A stretch of DNA of 64,000 bases from Adineta vaga. Lineage: Eukaryota > Rotifera. The notes beneath the pieces were generated by a model that saw nothing but the letters and a program-made list of their open reading frames with translations, was not told where the DNA came from and searched no databases. Made by a program: the position numbers and the translations under genes. Below are positions 35,560 to 49,000 of this stretch, in pieces; position 1 is the first letter of the stretch, and every line of letters begins with the position of its first letter. The stretch covers positions 1,488,001 through 1,552,000 of the forward strand of contig CP075493.1 of assembly GCA_021613535.1 (NCBI GenBank), read 5' to 3'.

Positions 35560-38379
35560 CTGGCGAACACGCAAGGTGAAATACGTGTTGGGCCATCACA
35601 TCAAGCCAAATTACCATTGTTAAAAGTGTTTTCATCATCATCTTTATCAAATAATAATGATGATGGTTGTTCATTACGAGAAGAATTATTATGGAAAAAT
35701 TCCACTAATGATCTCGATCTATCCGTATATTTACAAGCAGCACGATCAATTGCTGCATTTGCTGGTATGTGCGATCGTGGGTTAGCTGAAGATATGTATG
35801 AAGTAGCTCAACGAGATGATACAACAATAAATGCTTTAACAATATTACATAATCACGATTATGATTGTAAACGTGCTATACAAGCACTTGTTAAATGTCC
35901 AATACCGAAAGGTATTGATAGGAAATGGTCTGATGATGATCAAAAGAAATTTATTAAAGGTTTAAGACAATATGGAAAGAATTTTTTTCGTATACGAAAA
36001 GATCTTCTATCACATAAACAAACATCTGAATTAATTGAATTTTATTATCTATGGAAGAAAACTGCACAAGCACAATCAAGTCGTCCACGACGACGACAAC
36101 GTCCATGTTCAACATTAGCAAATGTTTCTACAACACCAACACCAACGAAACAACGTAATACGAAAACAAATAATAAAGATGAATCTGATGATGATAATCA
36201 AACAACAACGGATGGAGATGAGTCACTTTGCCGTCATTGTCAATCATCATCAAAAGATTTACAAACTATTGGACGTGATAATCAATTATTATGTTATGAT
36301 TGTCGAATGTATTATAAGAAATATGGTGAAATGCCAAGTGTAAATTTAGAAAGTTCACGCTATTTATTTAAACCATTGAATGAAACAAGTTCAAGTATGG
36401 GAAAACGAAAACGAACGAGAGCACCAACCTCGCCAGATGAATATAATTCATCATTGACACGTTCTAAGAAGAGGACACGTGTTAATGATAAACTTCCATG
36501 TATTAAACAAGAAGTAGAAGAAGAAGAAGAAGAAGAGATTATTATCAAAAAAGAAGAACAAGAAAATGAAAAACCATCATCATCATCAACAACAATAACA
36601 ACAACAACGAATTCCTCTCTACATATTAAAATTGAAGATTCAAATTCGACCATTCATACACCAACACCATGTAAACAAGAATTACATTCACCATCGACAA
36701 TACTTTCAAATAATAGTACAAAAATTCTTCTTGATCACGCAAAACAAAATAACACTAGTCTTCTATTATCATCACATTCATCTGCATTTTCACGTACATT
36801 AAAGAAATCTTCGTTATCAAAAGATTCCGATGAAATAGATTCATCATCGAAATCAATTACGATGCTTAATGGTGATATCATACCGATAGGATCAGTAAAA
36901 GATAATGATCTATCGAATGATGATGGTAATACATCAGATAATTCCACGACTACGAATCATGAAGTGACTGCTGATTTAGGACCAGCACCTCTCTCCTGTG
37001 AAAAAGGTTAGTAGATATTGTTGTTGTTTTTGTTTTTTCAAGCAATTATGAATGTATGAATTTTTTTATCTAGAATGTTACAATAAATCTCAAGGAATAG
37101 TTTTGCTACAAGTTTATGATCGATCTAGTTCACAAAATACATGTGCACGAACAGATATTATACTTAAACGTGGTTCTCGTACACGTCGAAAACCAAGTGA
37201 ATTACAGCAATCACATGATATACCATCATCGAATTCATCATCAACAACAACAACCAATATTAAACAAGAAAATCGAAATATATCCGTATGCTGTCAGGAA
37301 TAAAATAGCAAAGAAATTTTCTTTTCTCTTTCTAGAAACTATCCTTTTCTTTGGACAAAGGACCATCCATACTTCATCCATCTGGTCCATCGTTTTCACA
37401 TCCAGATCCATTATTATTTAATCATAATAATCCACTCTTTCATCCATTACCAATGCATACTCTTGCTGGAGCCGGTAAACCACCATTAGGTTTTCCTTCG
37501 CCATTTGGTCCACTACCACCTGATAATGGCGCATTACGTCATTTGGATCCATTAGGTTTACGTTTGATGAATCCAGCGGCTGCTGCTCACCTTTTTTCGA
37601 CTCAATCACCATTCAGCCCTGGTATTAATCGACCAACTCCTGGTGGTCTTGATCCATCGACAGCTGCTCTTTTACTTGATCCTCGTTATCGCAGTATGAT
37701 CTCATCTTTTAACAATCCATCATCATCACCACTAGTACCATTACCACCATCTTCATCTAATCATTCACCATCGATATCAGCACATAATAATGGTATAATG
37801 GTACACATAATCATGCTCATATTCATTCACATTCACATACACATCTACATTTAAATAATGGAAATGAATCATCTTCATCATCGCCAGGAGCATCAGCAAA
37901 TGGTGCATCCTTACCACCACCACCTATATTACCATTTCCAAATCATCTTTCAGGTAAATTTATGTTTTATCTTTATATTATTATTATTCGTATGATATTC
38001 TATATTAGGTCTTTCGCATGGCAATCCATTATTACATCCCGGTGGTCCATTGCCACCAGGAAGTCTCGAAGCAATGCATAATTTCGCTCGTGAACGTGAA
38101 TTAATGTCATTAATGCTAGCTAATAACAATCGATTCGATCCCATGACTTTAACACTAGCTAACTCATTTCAAGTATGTTGAATTTAATTGATTCAAAATT
38201 ATTCTTTATATTTTCTCTATTTTAAGATGCCACGTTTTGATGATCTTTCTCGAATGAATAGCAGAGAACGATCTATACGTGAACATAATGAAAATGAACT
38301 ACGTCGATTTAGTTTAGATATGGAAAGACAACATTTTCGTTTTCCATTTCCACATCAACCAGATGAATTGCTTCGGTAA
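35560..38379 (+). CDS. RERE: atrophin/RERE corepressor, 5' incomplete, frame broken
   Basis: Nuclear corepressor of the atrophin family. Exons: 35560-37006, 37074-37285, 37336-37953, 38009-38172 and 38227-38379 (TAA). The ELM2 domain starts at GEIRVGPSHQAKLP and continues through LQAARSIAAFAGMCDRGLAE and DDTTINALTILHNHDYD. The SANT domain reads KFIKGLRQYGKNFFRIRKDL, ending in FYYLWKKT. A GATA-type finger follows (C-RH-C ... LLCYDCRMYYKKYGEMP). Then come low-complexity acidic/Ser/His/Pro stretches and an atrophin C-terminus with NSRERSIREHNENELRRF. No start codon is seen in the first exon, so 5' coding sequence is missing, and no BAH domain was found upstream. An 8-bp tandem duplication at 37788-37803 shifts the frame before the last exons. 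Confidence 0.88.
37788..37803 (+). repeat. 8-bp tandem duplication in atrophin exon
   Basis: TAATGGTA occurs twice in a row. With both copies the frame ends at a TAA near 37854. With one copy the frame runs on through a His-rich stretch, reaches the GTAAAT donor at 37954 and joins the conserved C-terminal exons in phase. Confidence 0.85.
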
Positions 38380-39052
38380 ATACGACGAACTACCTATTAT
38401 GAACTTCTTATCTATTTTGTTTTCTTTAGGCGTTATTAATCATTCTTACAGTATATCAACAGTGAAAAAAAGAAATCATGTTTTCAAACAACTATTTAGC
38501 ATCTAATCATTTCTATTATTCATGTAGGATTAGTTTTGCTTCTTCCGTCTGTTATAAAGAAAGATTTTACCTTTGTACTCGGTGCTTTTCGCCGTATTGT
38601 CATTTTGTTTCTACAAAAAAAAACCACTGTACAAACGATTTCCGTTTTCGTTTTCTTTCTTATATTTGTTGTGCTAGTTTGTTGTATGTGTTCTTTTTTT
38701 CGAAAGTCTTTTGTTTTCGAATGAAACTAAAAGAAATCTACTATATTCTTCGAAAGAATTCTTTTTCCTATTAAGATTTCGATATATTATTTTGGAACGT
38801 GGAATTAAAAAAGACGAAGAAAGCGAATCGTGTTGACATTACGTTTTCGATAACGAATACTATTCATGTTGTTTTATTCTACTTTGATTAAAAGAAAAAA
38901 CAACATCGGTACGACTAATTGAAAATTTTCTGTATAAAAACCATGTTGTTTCTTTTTTCTTTCTTTTTTGAAACAGTCTTTCAATACTGTCGACGAAAAA
39001 TAGAGGTAAAAATATAATAAAAAAACGCTTACAATTCCTCGGTATAAATTTT

Positions 39053-40029
39053 ATGGGACAGTATTTTACCTATCATTCTACAAATATGCAAGGACAAGAA
39101 CGGCCACTTCCATTATGGGAATTTAATAAAGAAAAACATGGATGGTCTCAACGACAATACGATACAATTGGTCCAAAAAATGACTGGAAGCAATTTCGTG
39201 TATTGTCATACAATATTTGGTTTGCCGAACAATATCAACCAATGCGTTTTAAAAGTCTTTGTGATATATTAAATCGATCTGATGCTCAAATTATTGGTTT
39301 ACAAGAAAGTTTGTTTCCTTTTTAGTAAACCAAATTCTGATCTTACAATAACTGATTATTTCGAAACTTCTAGTGACACAGAATGTTCTTCGGCAGCTAG
39401 CAGCACAACCATTCGTTCAAGAAAGATACTATATATCTGATCCTGATGGTCGTACATTTAGTGGTTGGTATGGAGTCGTTTTATTGATTGATATTCGTCT
39501 TCATGTATCTCATTTAAATTTAATTAACTTTCCACAGTCAACTATGGGTCGTCGTTTGGTACTTGCAGAAATCAAATTAAATAAAAAAGAAACACTTCGT
39601 ATTGGAACAGTTCATTTGGAATCTTTGAATAATAAACCACAACGATTATCTCAATTAAATATATGTAATAATATATTCAATCGATCTCCAAGTACCTGTA
39701 TTTTAATGGGTGATTTCAATTTTCCAGCTGATGGATATGAAAATACTGAGCAATTTAATGCTTTACCTGAATGGACTGATGTGTGGATGAAAAGAATGGG
39801 TTCTGATGATCCTGGTTATACTTTTGATACGAAAACAAATGCAATGACTAAATTGAATAATCAAGGCTCGGATCGGTCGAGATATGATCGAATTATCTTA
39901 CGAAGTCAAACAACAATTCCAATGGAAATTGAAATTTCAGGAAATAAACCTATTGGACAACAAGAAAGTGTAGACATATTTCCATCCGATCATTATGGTT
40001 TGACAGCCTTATTCGAAATTAATAATTGA
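39053..40029 (+). CDS. TDP2-like endonuclease/exonuclease/phosphatase
   Basis: Two exons, 39053-39308 and 39374-40029 (donor GTTTGT, acceptor TTCTAG), sum to 912 nt, 303 residues. All EEP catalytic motifs are present in order: LSYNIWF (Asn), IIGLQE (metal-binding Glu), GTVHLES (His), LMGDFNF (Asp-x-Asn), YDRIIL and PSDHYGL (Ser-Asp-His). Spacing and flanks, including MGRRLVLAEI and DVWMKRMGSDDPGYTFDTKTN, resemble tyrosyl-DNA phosphodiesterase 2, which removes 5'-phosphotyrosyl adducts left by topoisomerase II. The N-terminal UBA domain of human TDP2 is absent, so another EEP role cannot be excluded. An acceptor-like TTTTGAAACAG lies about 75 nt upstream. Confidence 0.8.
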
Positions 40030-40559
40030 AAAAAAAGACATTATATCTACCAAAAAAACATTTCCATTCTATCATAAGATACGAAATTTCCGTACATTTG
40101 TTCATCTGATCGTATATTACAAAAGATTTTTTTATATAAAAGGTTTTTATACTTATTTTCTATCTTGTCTGACTAATAATAGGCATTTAAGATAATTTAA
40201 CCTACACTGTTCTATAAATACTGAAAAATAAATGAATATTTATGATATTTATTTATAAATATTGACTTCATTCTATTCCGTTTAATTAACAAAGACGTTG
40301 TCAATAGAATAAAAAACTCAATCATTTTCAAGTATTCTTCTTAAAACAACTAAGATGATTGATTTGAATATACCTATCGAACTTTCGAAAAAGAAAGATC
40401 TTCTACAATATGTAAAGTATAATTAATGTGTTTTTATTTTTGAAAATACAACTAAATAAATACATTCACATAATCAAATTAGAGTAAAAGGAGCAGAAAA
40501 TAAAAACATCACGAAAACTTTTATTATGAACTACGAATGGATGAGTGGACGGAGTAAAT

Positions 40560-41417
40560 TTATGTTTCAATTTTATCGGCTAAACGTCGAAGTCGAATCA
40601 ATGCTTCGACAAGAAACATAACACATGCTGCGAATCCAAATGCCTAGAAAAATATTTTACCTAATAAACCAATTGTAATATGAAATTCATAACTTACAGA
40701 AGCCGCTGCTGCTGAACCGATTTGTGGTTTCACAAAACCATTTGGTGTATTAATATATTGATTATTCAAATATATATTTGTTAAACGTTTTCTTAATTTG
40801 TCTTCCCAACACTGAAATATCAATTTTAAGTTTGAAAATAACTTTTATCGAAGACTTCTTTACTTACAGCAACAACAACTGATATACCACATAGAGCAAA
40901 AGCATAGATAATACATAGAAATGCTATCTAAATAGAAAATATATGATCGTAAAAGGATATTCAGAAATCAAATTGAATATTACTATAGTTGAAAATCGAT
41001 GCCACGTATATCGATAACGTATATTAAATAGAATATGTATAATCAATGTTATTAATGTTAAAATAAATATAATCATAAGAATAGCTTGATCAGCTTGTTT
41101 AATTATATACGCATCAATATCATAAAACGATTTCGAATCCACATTCGACTAAGAAAACGAAACTAATCGATATCATTAGTTTTTCTACGGATATTTTATA
41201 CCTACCGGTACAGTTATATTATATTTAATGATATTTGAATATGAGTCTATAAGTTGAGCATAACCACTTGATGCTATACATACAGCAATGAAACCACCAG
41301 CAAGTAATATCTATATAGAATTTGCTATTTAAGTAACTTAACCATAAACTATTATCTTACTAATTCAATAAGATTAGCAAAACCAAGAAGTGAACACAGA
41401 TAATTTATATCAACCAT
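40560..41417 (-). CDS. MARVEL-like four-TM protein
   Basis: Five short exons, start ATG 41415-41417 (MVDINYLCSLLGFANLIEL), stop TAA 40560-40562. The joined protein has four hydrophobic segments: LLAGGFIAVCIASSGYAQLI, AILMIIFILTLITLIIHILF, AFLCIIYAFALCGISVVVA and AAASAFGFAACVMFLVEALI, with an extracellular-type loop before the second and a longer loop before the fourth. The layout and size, with a G/A-rich first helix and a last helix carrying a Glu and followed by Arg, fit MAL/CMTM-type MARVEL proteins of membrane trafficking. Assignment rests on topology, not on a precise motif. Confidence 0.6.
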
Positions 41418-43992
41418 TCTTTGTCAGTTTGAATCAAGAAATTCTTTGGAACATTCTACAGAAGATCTACAAATATTTGCTTAATAAAAGTTTAGAAAGT
41501 GTGAAATCTATTGCGAAGAACACTTCCTCTGCTATTTCTTTTTTTTGTTAAAAACGACGTAAATTACTAAAACGTCTGGTGAATGCGTAAATAGAAAAAA
41601 GAAACAGATTAAGCATCGCAAAAAACCGTCAAAAAAAAAGATGTTCGTCCAAGATGCAAAGAACGAGATAGAATAGCGGAAGCTCATTACCGTACGGATG
41701 AGGAAAAAAAAGAACAAGAAAGAAAGTGTTGTCGACTATTCGCTATGTTTTCCTTCTCTGATTTGATGAATGACAGGATAGATAAAGTCAAATATAACGA
41801 TTTGAAACTAGTTATCTATTCGCAAATATATACATAGAAATTAGATTAAGACTTGTATCGTTCATCGAACGGTTATAAATGACTTTTCTTATCAATAATT
41901 ATATTGTAATACAAGATTTGTTAACGATGAAAAGTAAAGAGATTAGTTTATATTCTTTGCTATGACAACCTGTGCATACGTTTCTCTCTCTTTCTTCTGT
42001 TATTATGATACGGAAATCATAGAAGCAAATGAGAATGGAGCAAAAGTTATTTTTCTTATGAGAATTCAAAACTATATGAAAGTTTTTTGCTTTGCTTTTA
42101 TTTATTTCAAAGATTACAATAGAGTAACTATGTACAAAAGATTTCAAGATTTGATTATGAATGAATTTATATGTATGATGGATGAGATGTTCTGACAATT
42201 TCGGAAAGAAAACAGAAATAATTATCCTTATGACAAATACAAGTATCAAAGAACCGTTTTCTTCTCTCAGTTTCATGTTACCTTGACAGCTGTCAAAATA
42301 AAAGAAACCAGTACTCGTTTTCTGTCAACATAGACGTATGTTTTTTTATCCATAGGAGAAGACGTCATTCAACATTATTCTAATCATAGTGCTCGTTACA
42401 AGCCATTATTAAACTAAATCATATAAACTAGGTTTCGTTTCAAATCTGTCCATAGTGAACTTGTGCATTGTGATTGATTATTTTCGAAATCGTATATTTT
42501 CTAATCGACTTGAAGACTATTGAAATGTTTCTACGTTGATTCGGCATTGCCACTTTCCAATGAAGATCATCTCTTGTCTCTTAAATTGATAATATTTATT
42601 AAGAAAAATCGACATACGTTCGATTGTTTTTGCATGAAATCGAATAAATAGAAAATATCAACTGACTGGTCTCATATATTCTAGATAGGGATAGAACTGA
42701 ATATCAGTAATTAAAAAAACTAATCTATAACGAAAGTTTTGTGTCAGATATCAACACAAGTATTAGTAACATGTCGTATCGCTATGGTCAATGATTGTTA
42801 CTGAAAAAGATTTAAGGAATATTCTATCAATTCAGTCAGAGCTGGATAAACTGTTTCTTGGGTAAATAAAATTAACGCTTTACACGACTCGTTTTTTTTC
42901 ACTTTGTGAACGATGGATTGTGAGTTATTTTACTTTCTTTTTAAAGCGATCAAAATGGAATATCAATAAAAATAATGGATATTAGATTAAAAAAAGTAAT
43001 TATATAGATAGATCTGTTCATTTTGTCTTTTTTTCATTAGAAATCGATGTTTGACGATAAAGCTTCTAACATTCTGAATGATGTGTGTCGATTAGTTTAA
43101 TATTTGTCAGATAATATGTAAGAATAAGTAATGGATGTATGATACATATCGGCACAATCATCGCATTCATATCTACACCCTCGGTGGTCCAACTTTTATA
43201 AACGAAATATAAGATCTTTGTGTACTTTATAACCAATCAAGAGATTCATCACCCACTGCATTCGCGTGACACCTAATTGTTATCTTTTATAGAGTATATC
43301 AATGTTGGAAAAATGACTATTTAAATTTGTATATTATTTTCCGTTTTAGTTCGTAAAGTAAAAATCTTATTAAATTTATTGAATCATACAAATTATCAAT
43401 TAGATTAATGATTAAACGACTTTGTCTTTATGATAGAACCAGTACTTTTCAGCAATCATATTCTATTCAAAGCTTATGAAGTTCCACTCTAGATAGACAA
43501 AATCAAATCTACAACATGATTGATCGTTTTTCGTATAACTATTCCAAACAATCTCGGGTTTACAATATTGTGTATTTTGTACTACTGAAGGCGGAATTAT
43601 AAATATATTTCTCATCTTTGCAAATATACGACATCACAATTACTAGTATTTTTTCATAGAGATCTAGGCGCTCCCATGTTGTTCTATTAATCAGATAGGA
43701 AATTGTAATTATCATTGTTCATCACATTCTTTTATCTGAAGAAAATATAAGAATAACTAATGAAGACGAGAGAAAACAAAGACAAAGAAAAAGAGCGAAT
43801 CTGAATAAATTAACAATAATGATTTGCTTTCTTCCTCTCTATCTCTCTACGATCAAGAGTTGAAGAATTTACTCTCCAGTTCCGCTCGGATTTTTTTCTT
43901 CTGATTAACATTATCTTGTCTCTCGTCTTTCTTTACTGAAAAACATTCAAATCAGATTCCTAGTTAACGATCAACACATCACATACGGACAA
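41418..43992. other. intergenic, no gene seen
   Basis: AT-rich sequence. Short open frames near 41530-41720 and 41900-42280 follow A- or T-rich runs on both strands and show no exon signals. A C-rich CTACACCCTC motif lies at 43172-43181. Confidence 0.5.
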
Positions 43993-44548
43993 ATGCAGTA
44001 AGTTATTCAATCACGCACTACAACAGATAACGTTTTCTTATTTTAGTAATATTTCAACATTAATCTTCTTCTTTGGATTAGTATTTCTCATCAATGTTCA
44101 ATCAAGTTCATCATCGAATAGATATCGATCATGTCCAGAAGAATATCGTGAGTTACGTCGTCGAAATGATGATTCAAGTTCCGATTCGGACAATGATGAT
44201 GATGATGACGATAATAATGAAGAATGGGAAGATCTTTGTCGTGTAGCAATCAACGCTGCTGTTCAACAACCACAATCGGTAAAGAGTCAAGCACTTCTTC
44301 GTACTTATTGTCCATATTTGGATGAAGCATTGGAATTAGCTCGAGCAAATAATGATACATTATGCGAAATGAAGAAACGAGCAATAGCAAAGAAGAGTTA
44401 TGCAAAACGAAAACGACAAACTATGAAAAAGAAACGATATGATGATTCAAGCGATGATGATGATGATGATGAGGATAAACGTCGAGCATTACGAAAACGA
44501 AAATTACACAAACGATTTGCTTTGAGATTCATCCGAAAATCATTGTAA
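43993..44548 (+). CDS. secreted acidic/basic protein, unknown
   Basis: Exon 1 is only 5 nt (43993-43997, ATG CA), and exon 2 is 44047-44548; total 507 nt, 168 residues. After splicing, MHNISTLIFFFGLVFLINVQ forms a signal peptide. The mature part alternates: an Arg-rich stretch, an Asp run (DSDNDDDDDDNNEE), a helical core with four Cys in all (SCPEEY, DLCRVA, TYCPYLDEALELA, TLCEMKKR), then KKSYAKRKRQTMKKKRY, a second Asp run and a Lys/Arg-rich end (KLHKRFALRFIRKSL). Multiple dibasic sites could be cut by proprotein convertases. No family recognised. It is convergent with the next gene, 108 bp away. A possible paralogue remnant is at 10400-10449. Confidence 0.75.
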
Positions 44549-44656
44549 TCGAATAAAAATTTAGAATGAATAAATATTTGAAAAGAAAAAAAAACATACA
44601 TTTGATTTATATTCTTAACACTCTAATAAATGATTTTCTTTTCAATTATATGTGAT

Positions 44657-45649
44657 TTAATTAGATAATAATAAGTTATTTTGTTTCATAAAATGAACGA
44701 CTGCTTTGGCATAATTTCTTGCATGAGTACGTCGACTGGCACCAGTACGAATGTTATATGGTAATTCCGTTTGAATAGCATTGATTTCAGAAATATAATT
44801 CTTGGTAATGTATCCACCGGAAAGAAATCTTAAAGAACCTGGCTTAGGATTTGCTAAGGATGGATAAGAAATACCCAGTTGATTTGATTCAAGTGCTGTA
44901 CCAAATGAATTCTGACCACGAATACATTCTTCACGATTCGAACGACATAATAAATCAATTGATGTAGTGACGGAAAGAGTATTAAGATCATTTTTATTCA
45001 ACTGATCACTTGTTAAAAGATATCCAACCATTGTATAACTGAATATATATATATATATAAGAATTCTTCAAACTTTGTTCTTTATTATTACTTACTCTCC
45101 AACACCATGTCCATGAATATCAAGAAGTAAACCTTTACGAAAATTTTGATTTATTTTCTGAATAGCTTGTTGAATATTTGCATGATAATGTCGATGAGCA
45201 TTAATTGCTTCTGGATGATTTAATGTTGCTTCTTGACTTTCTCGATTAAAATCAACTTTCATTCGACTCCATTTACCAATAACAACAAATGGTTGAAGAG
45301 AATATTGAATACTTAATTCATTTGCAACATTTTCAGCAAATTCATCACTTAATGTATCTTTTACCGTTGTTGAATTACAACGTTTTCCATCGATACATGT
45401 ATCATTAAACCACCATGTACAAATACCTGTTTGACGAAGACATCCACCTATTGTTCGATCCGGTAAATCATTTGGCATTAAACTACCACCATGTGGTGCT
45501 GAAATAATCAAATTCATATTGCCTTGTTGATTGAATTTAAAAGATGATCGATAACCATCGATATAATTTAATAGTTTTTGTTGTTCTGATTGATCAACAA
45601 AGAATAGAAATGAAATGATGAATATGTAATGACAAGTTAATCGTGACAT
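44657..45649 (-). CDS. N-formylglutamate amidohydrolase-like secreted protein
   Basis: Two exons, 45096-45649 and 44657-45038, sum to 936 nt, 311 residues. An N-terminal signal peptide (YIFIISFLFFVDQS) is followed by features of the N-formylglutamate amidohydrolase/zinc carboxypeptidase-like fold: MNLIISAPHGGSLMPNDLPD (the S/P-H-G-G motif, a metal-binding His), KVDFNRESQEA (Asn-Arg), and LLLDIHGHGVG (D-x-H-G-H). The bacterial enzyme deformylates formylglutamate in histidine breakdown, but secretion here makes that role unlikely; a hydrolase of unknown substrate is safer. Six or more Cys in the exported part suit disulfides. The intron contains an AT microsatellite. Confidence 0.72.
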
Positions 45650-46013
45650 CGATCGATGATAAAAATAAAATTTAACAATATTCTACTTGATGTAATCGAT
45701 TGACGTTATTTATAACTGAAAACAAATATTCTATGAGAAAACTTACAGATATTTTTGCAGTGTTTTTTTGTCTCTCTCTCTCTCTCATTTTTATGTTCGA
45801 TATTTTACATGAAAACAACGAAGATTTATTAAAATTAATTCAAAATTTAGATTTAAAAAAACAAAAAAACGTTGCGCGATTATGAAATATAATTCAATTT
45901 CAAAATGTAAGTAAAAAAACAACGATAACAACAAACCAGACTAGAACAAAACATTCAATAGAACCGAAATCATCTGGTTTGATATGAAGCAAAAAAAGGT
46001 ATAGACGATTTAA

Positions 46014-49000
46014 TTAAACTAATTCATGTGATGGAATTCTTTCTTCACGTTCAGCACGAATTAATGTTCGTGCATCGATATGTTTTATACGTCGAATACT
46101 TTTGGCTAAATCTGTTGTTGCTTCAACCATATCTTTTACTGAATAGGATAATGTATGAAAAGCTAAAACATCACCAATCGATTGATTAGCAACGAATTCT
46201 GTTCGAATAAAACTATCATTAGCATAGAGAAATTCAACTAAAGATGCTAACATTAAATCGACAGCATTACGTAACGAAGGTAAAGGTTCACAATGTTTTT
46301 TTTTACTTTTACAACAGGAAAAAAATCGATAATGATTATCAACAGCTGGTAAGGCTTCAAATTGTGGAACAGCAAAGAATGATGGACCACGATTAAGAGT
46401 TCGTTCTGTTTTTAAAAGTGTTACTTCTTGTTCATTTTGAGAATCTTTCGAAGCAACTTGTTCTAATTCATAAGATCCAACATCAATAGTTCCTTGATTA
46501 GTAATTAATTGTTTAGTTAATGAAAGAACATGTTGAATACGTTTTTCAAGTATATGAATATGTTCAAGAACAGGTTGATATAAAACTGTATGAGCTAAAC
46601 GAAGTGATGCAGAAGAATTATTTGATATTAATGTTTTATGTTCAAATTTTGGTTGAGCATTTGGTGAATAACTCATAAATATTGTTAATGGTATATCGAG
46701 ATCATTTTGTAATTTTTCTTCCGTTCGTAATTCTTTCATTGTCCAAGTACGAGCTCTTGGTTCAGTTGCACTACTTGCAGCAACACTTGCTCGTCGTACT
46801 TGCCATCTAAATTGAAAATGTAAAGATTAGTTTTCACAATTAATTTCAATTGTTACTTTGCTTCTTGTGCAAAATGTAATTTTGATTCTGCTTTGAGAAT
46901 TGTTGTACATCGATGAACATGACGAATATCAACACTAATTCGACGCAAAGACTTAGCAATTTCATCATATCGATCTTTAATTTGTACGAAGGGTCGTTTC
47001 CAAAAATTTGGTTCATTCAATGCTTCTTCAAGTAAAGTAGGAAAACTATCAGCAATACGTTCAGTTTCTTCAAGAGTTTTAACTAAATTAGATGATGATT
47101 TATTTGATGAAGTTGTTTGAGAATCAATTACTGCGGGACCAACAAATGAACAGAAATCATCGATTGAAGATTTTAAAGAATTGGAAACATTGTTTATCAT
47201 TAATGATACCTAAAGAATTCGAAGAAAAGAATATGAGAAAAGATTTAATAGATGATCTCTTTTACTTTAGTTTTAATTGTTGCTCGAGCAGTTATTGGTA
47301 AAAATATATTGGAAATTAAAACATGAACAAAGATTCCCAGAAATGTTAAACTCGTTCGAGCTAAAACAGCTGAATTCGATGCACTCAGTTGGCCTTGATT
47401 ATTTCCCGAAAGAAATGTTATAATCGATGCAGATTGTCCACAAACACTAGCAAAATATTCTTTTCTTGGATCAGTTTTTAGATAACCCATTAATCCAACA
47501 AACAAACAAATACTTATACCAACAGCAATATGATTTTCTGCAACACGTACAACAACATATGCATACGTCGAACCAAGTAGAACAGCCATTAAACGTTGAA
47601 ATGAAAGACGAAGTGTACTACCTTCAGATGAATCAGAAACAAGTGCTGTTGTCATCGGTGCCCAATATATCCAACCATATGCTTGTAAACGTTCACGAAA
47701 ATTAATGACAATAATCGCAGATATCAGAACACTAAGACAAGTTTTTATTGAACGAACTAATTTACCAAACGATGGACGAATACCGATATAAGCAGCAAGA
47801 TCAATACATGGTTTTTTCCAATTGAATGGTACTTTCGGTGTTGATGAAGGTGGTCTTGAATCGTGATCATTATCAATACGTGCACCTGGAGTTTCACTTG
47901 TTTCTGCTGCTGTTATAGTTGAATGAACAAGACGTAATGTAAGTAAAAGAAATGTATTCAAACGAATAGCATCTGTATTTGACATTGCGGAATGACGTGG
48001 ATTTTCTCGTACGTGTGTATATGTTTCGAAAAATTCTTCTAATGCTTCTTCAACTCTCGTTCGACAAGCAATTATATGTGCAGTATTAAAACAACTTGTC
48101 GATGCTGTTGTATAGGGAAGTGTTAAATCCAAAAAATCGAATGTCGAATCAAGAAGATGACAGATTGCCTTGAATACAGAATAGATCAATTTTTTTCACA
48201 AAGAAGGTGTGAACGTAGGTGTGTCTTTCTTTCGATTTACATAGAAAAAAGATAACTTACATTAATTAATTGTCGTTGACCGACAAATGCATGATGATGA
48301 TGATCTAAAAATAACATTGCAGCTATCGCTCGTTGTATTGAAGCTAAACCTTTCGTCCAAATAGTTAAACGTGTTTGAAGTGTTGATGTTGTACCAACAA
48401 ATCGTTTGATATATGGAATATGTCGTAATAATCTTCGAATTAAATTGAGAAGTTTTAATAATATAAAATAAGGTTCATAAGATATTTCTGTTAGAGCACG
48501 TTGCATTTGTTTTAATTCATCATTAACTAATGAATATAAATCTTTAATATCACTTTTAAGTAAATGATCATCTCGAAGATCTTCAAATGATGTTGAACGA
48601 TGATGAATATCATCCTCACGATTCGTCTTACTTGGTATTTCTATTCCATTATCATGTTCATCAGTTAGACTCATTTTTTTATTCATATTTCGCATTTCTT
48701 GACCATAACCTTCCATTAAATGTGTATTATGAAATTCTGATATTAATAGAACAATTGCTGTAATTTCACGTCGTGTTTGTCGAGCAATAAATCTCATACG
48801 CATAGTCAATTCTCGATAAGCAGTTGGAACAACTGGTATTGGAATACATGTTACAAGTACAGCTAATGTTGAACCAATAGATAATGATGCCCATATTTGA
48901 AGTACAAACCAACTATTAATATTTGGTTTTGACCACCATTGTATAAGTATAATACATGTTGGTACAATTGAAAATCGACGAACAATAACAGGTAAATCAG

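Noticed and set aside
47092-47705. Plus-strand ORFs inside the FUSC gene
   Set aside because: They are antisense shadows of well-supported coding exons.
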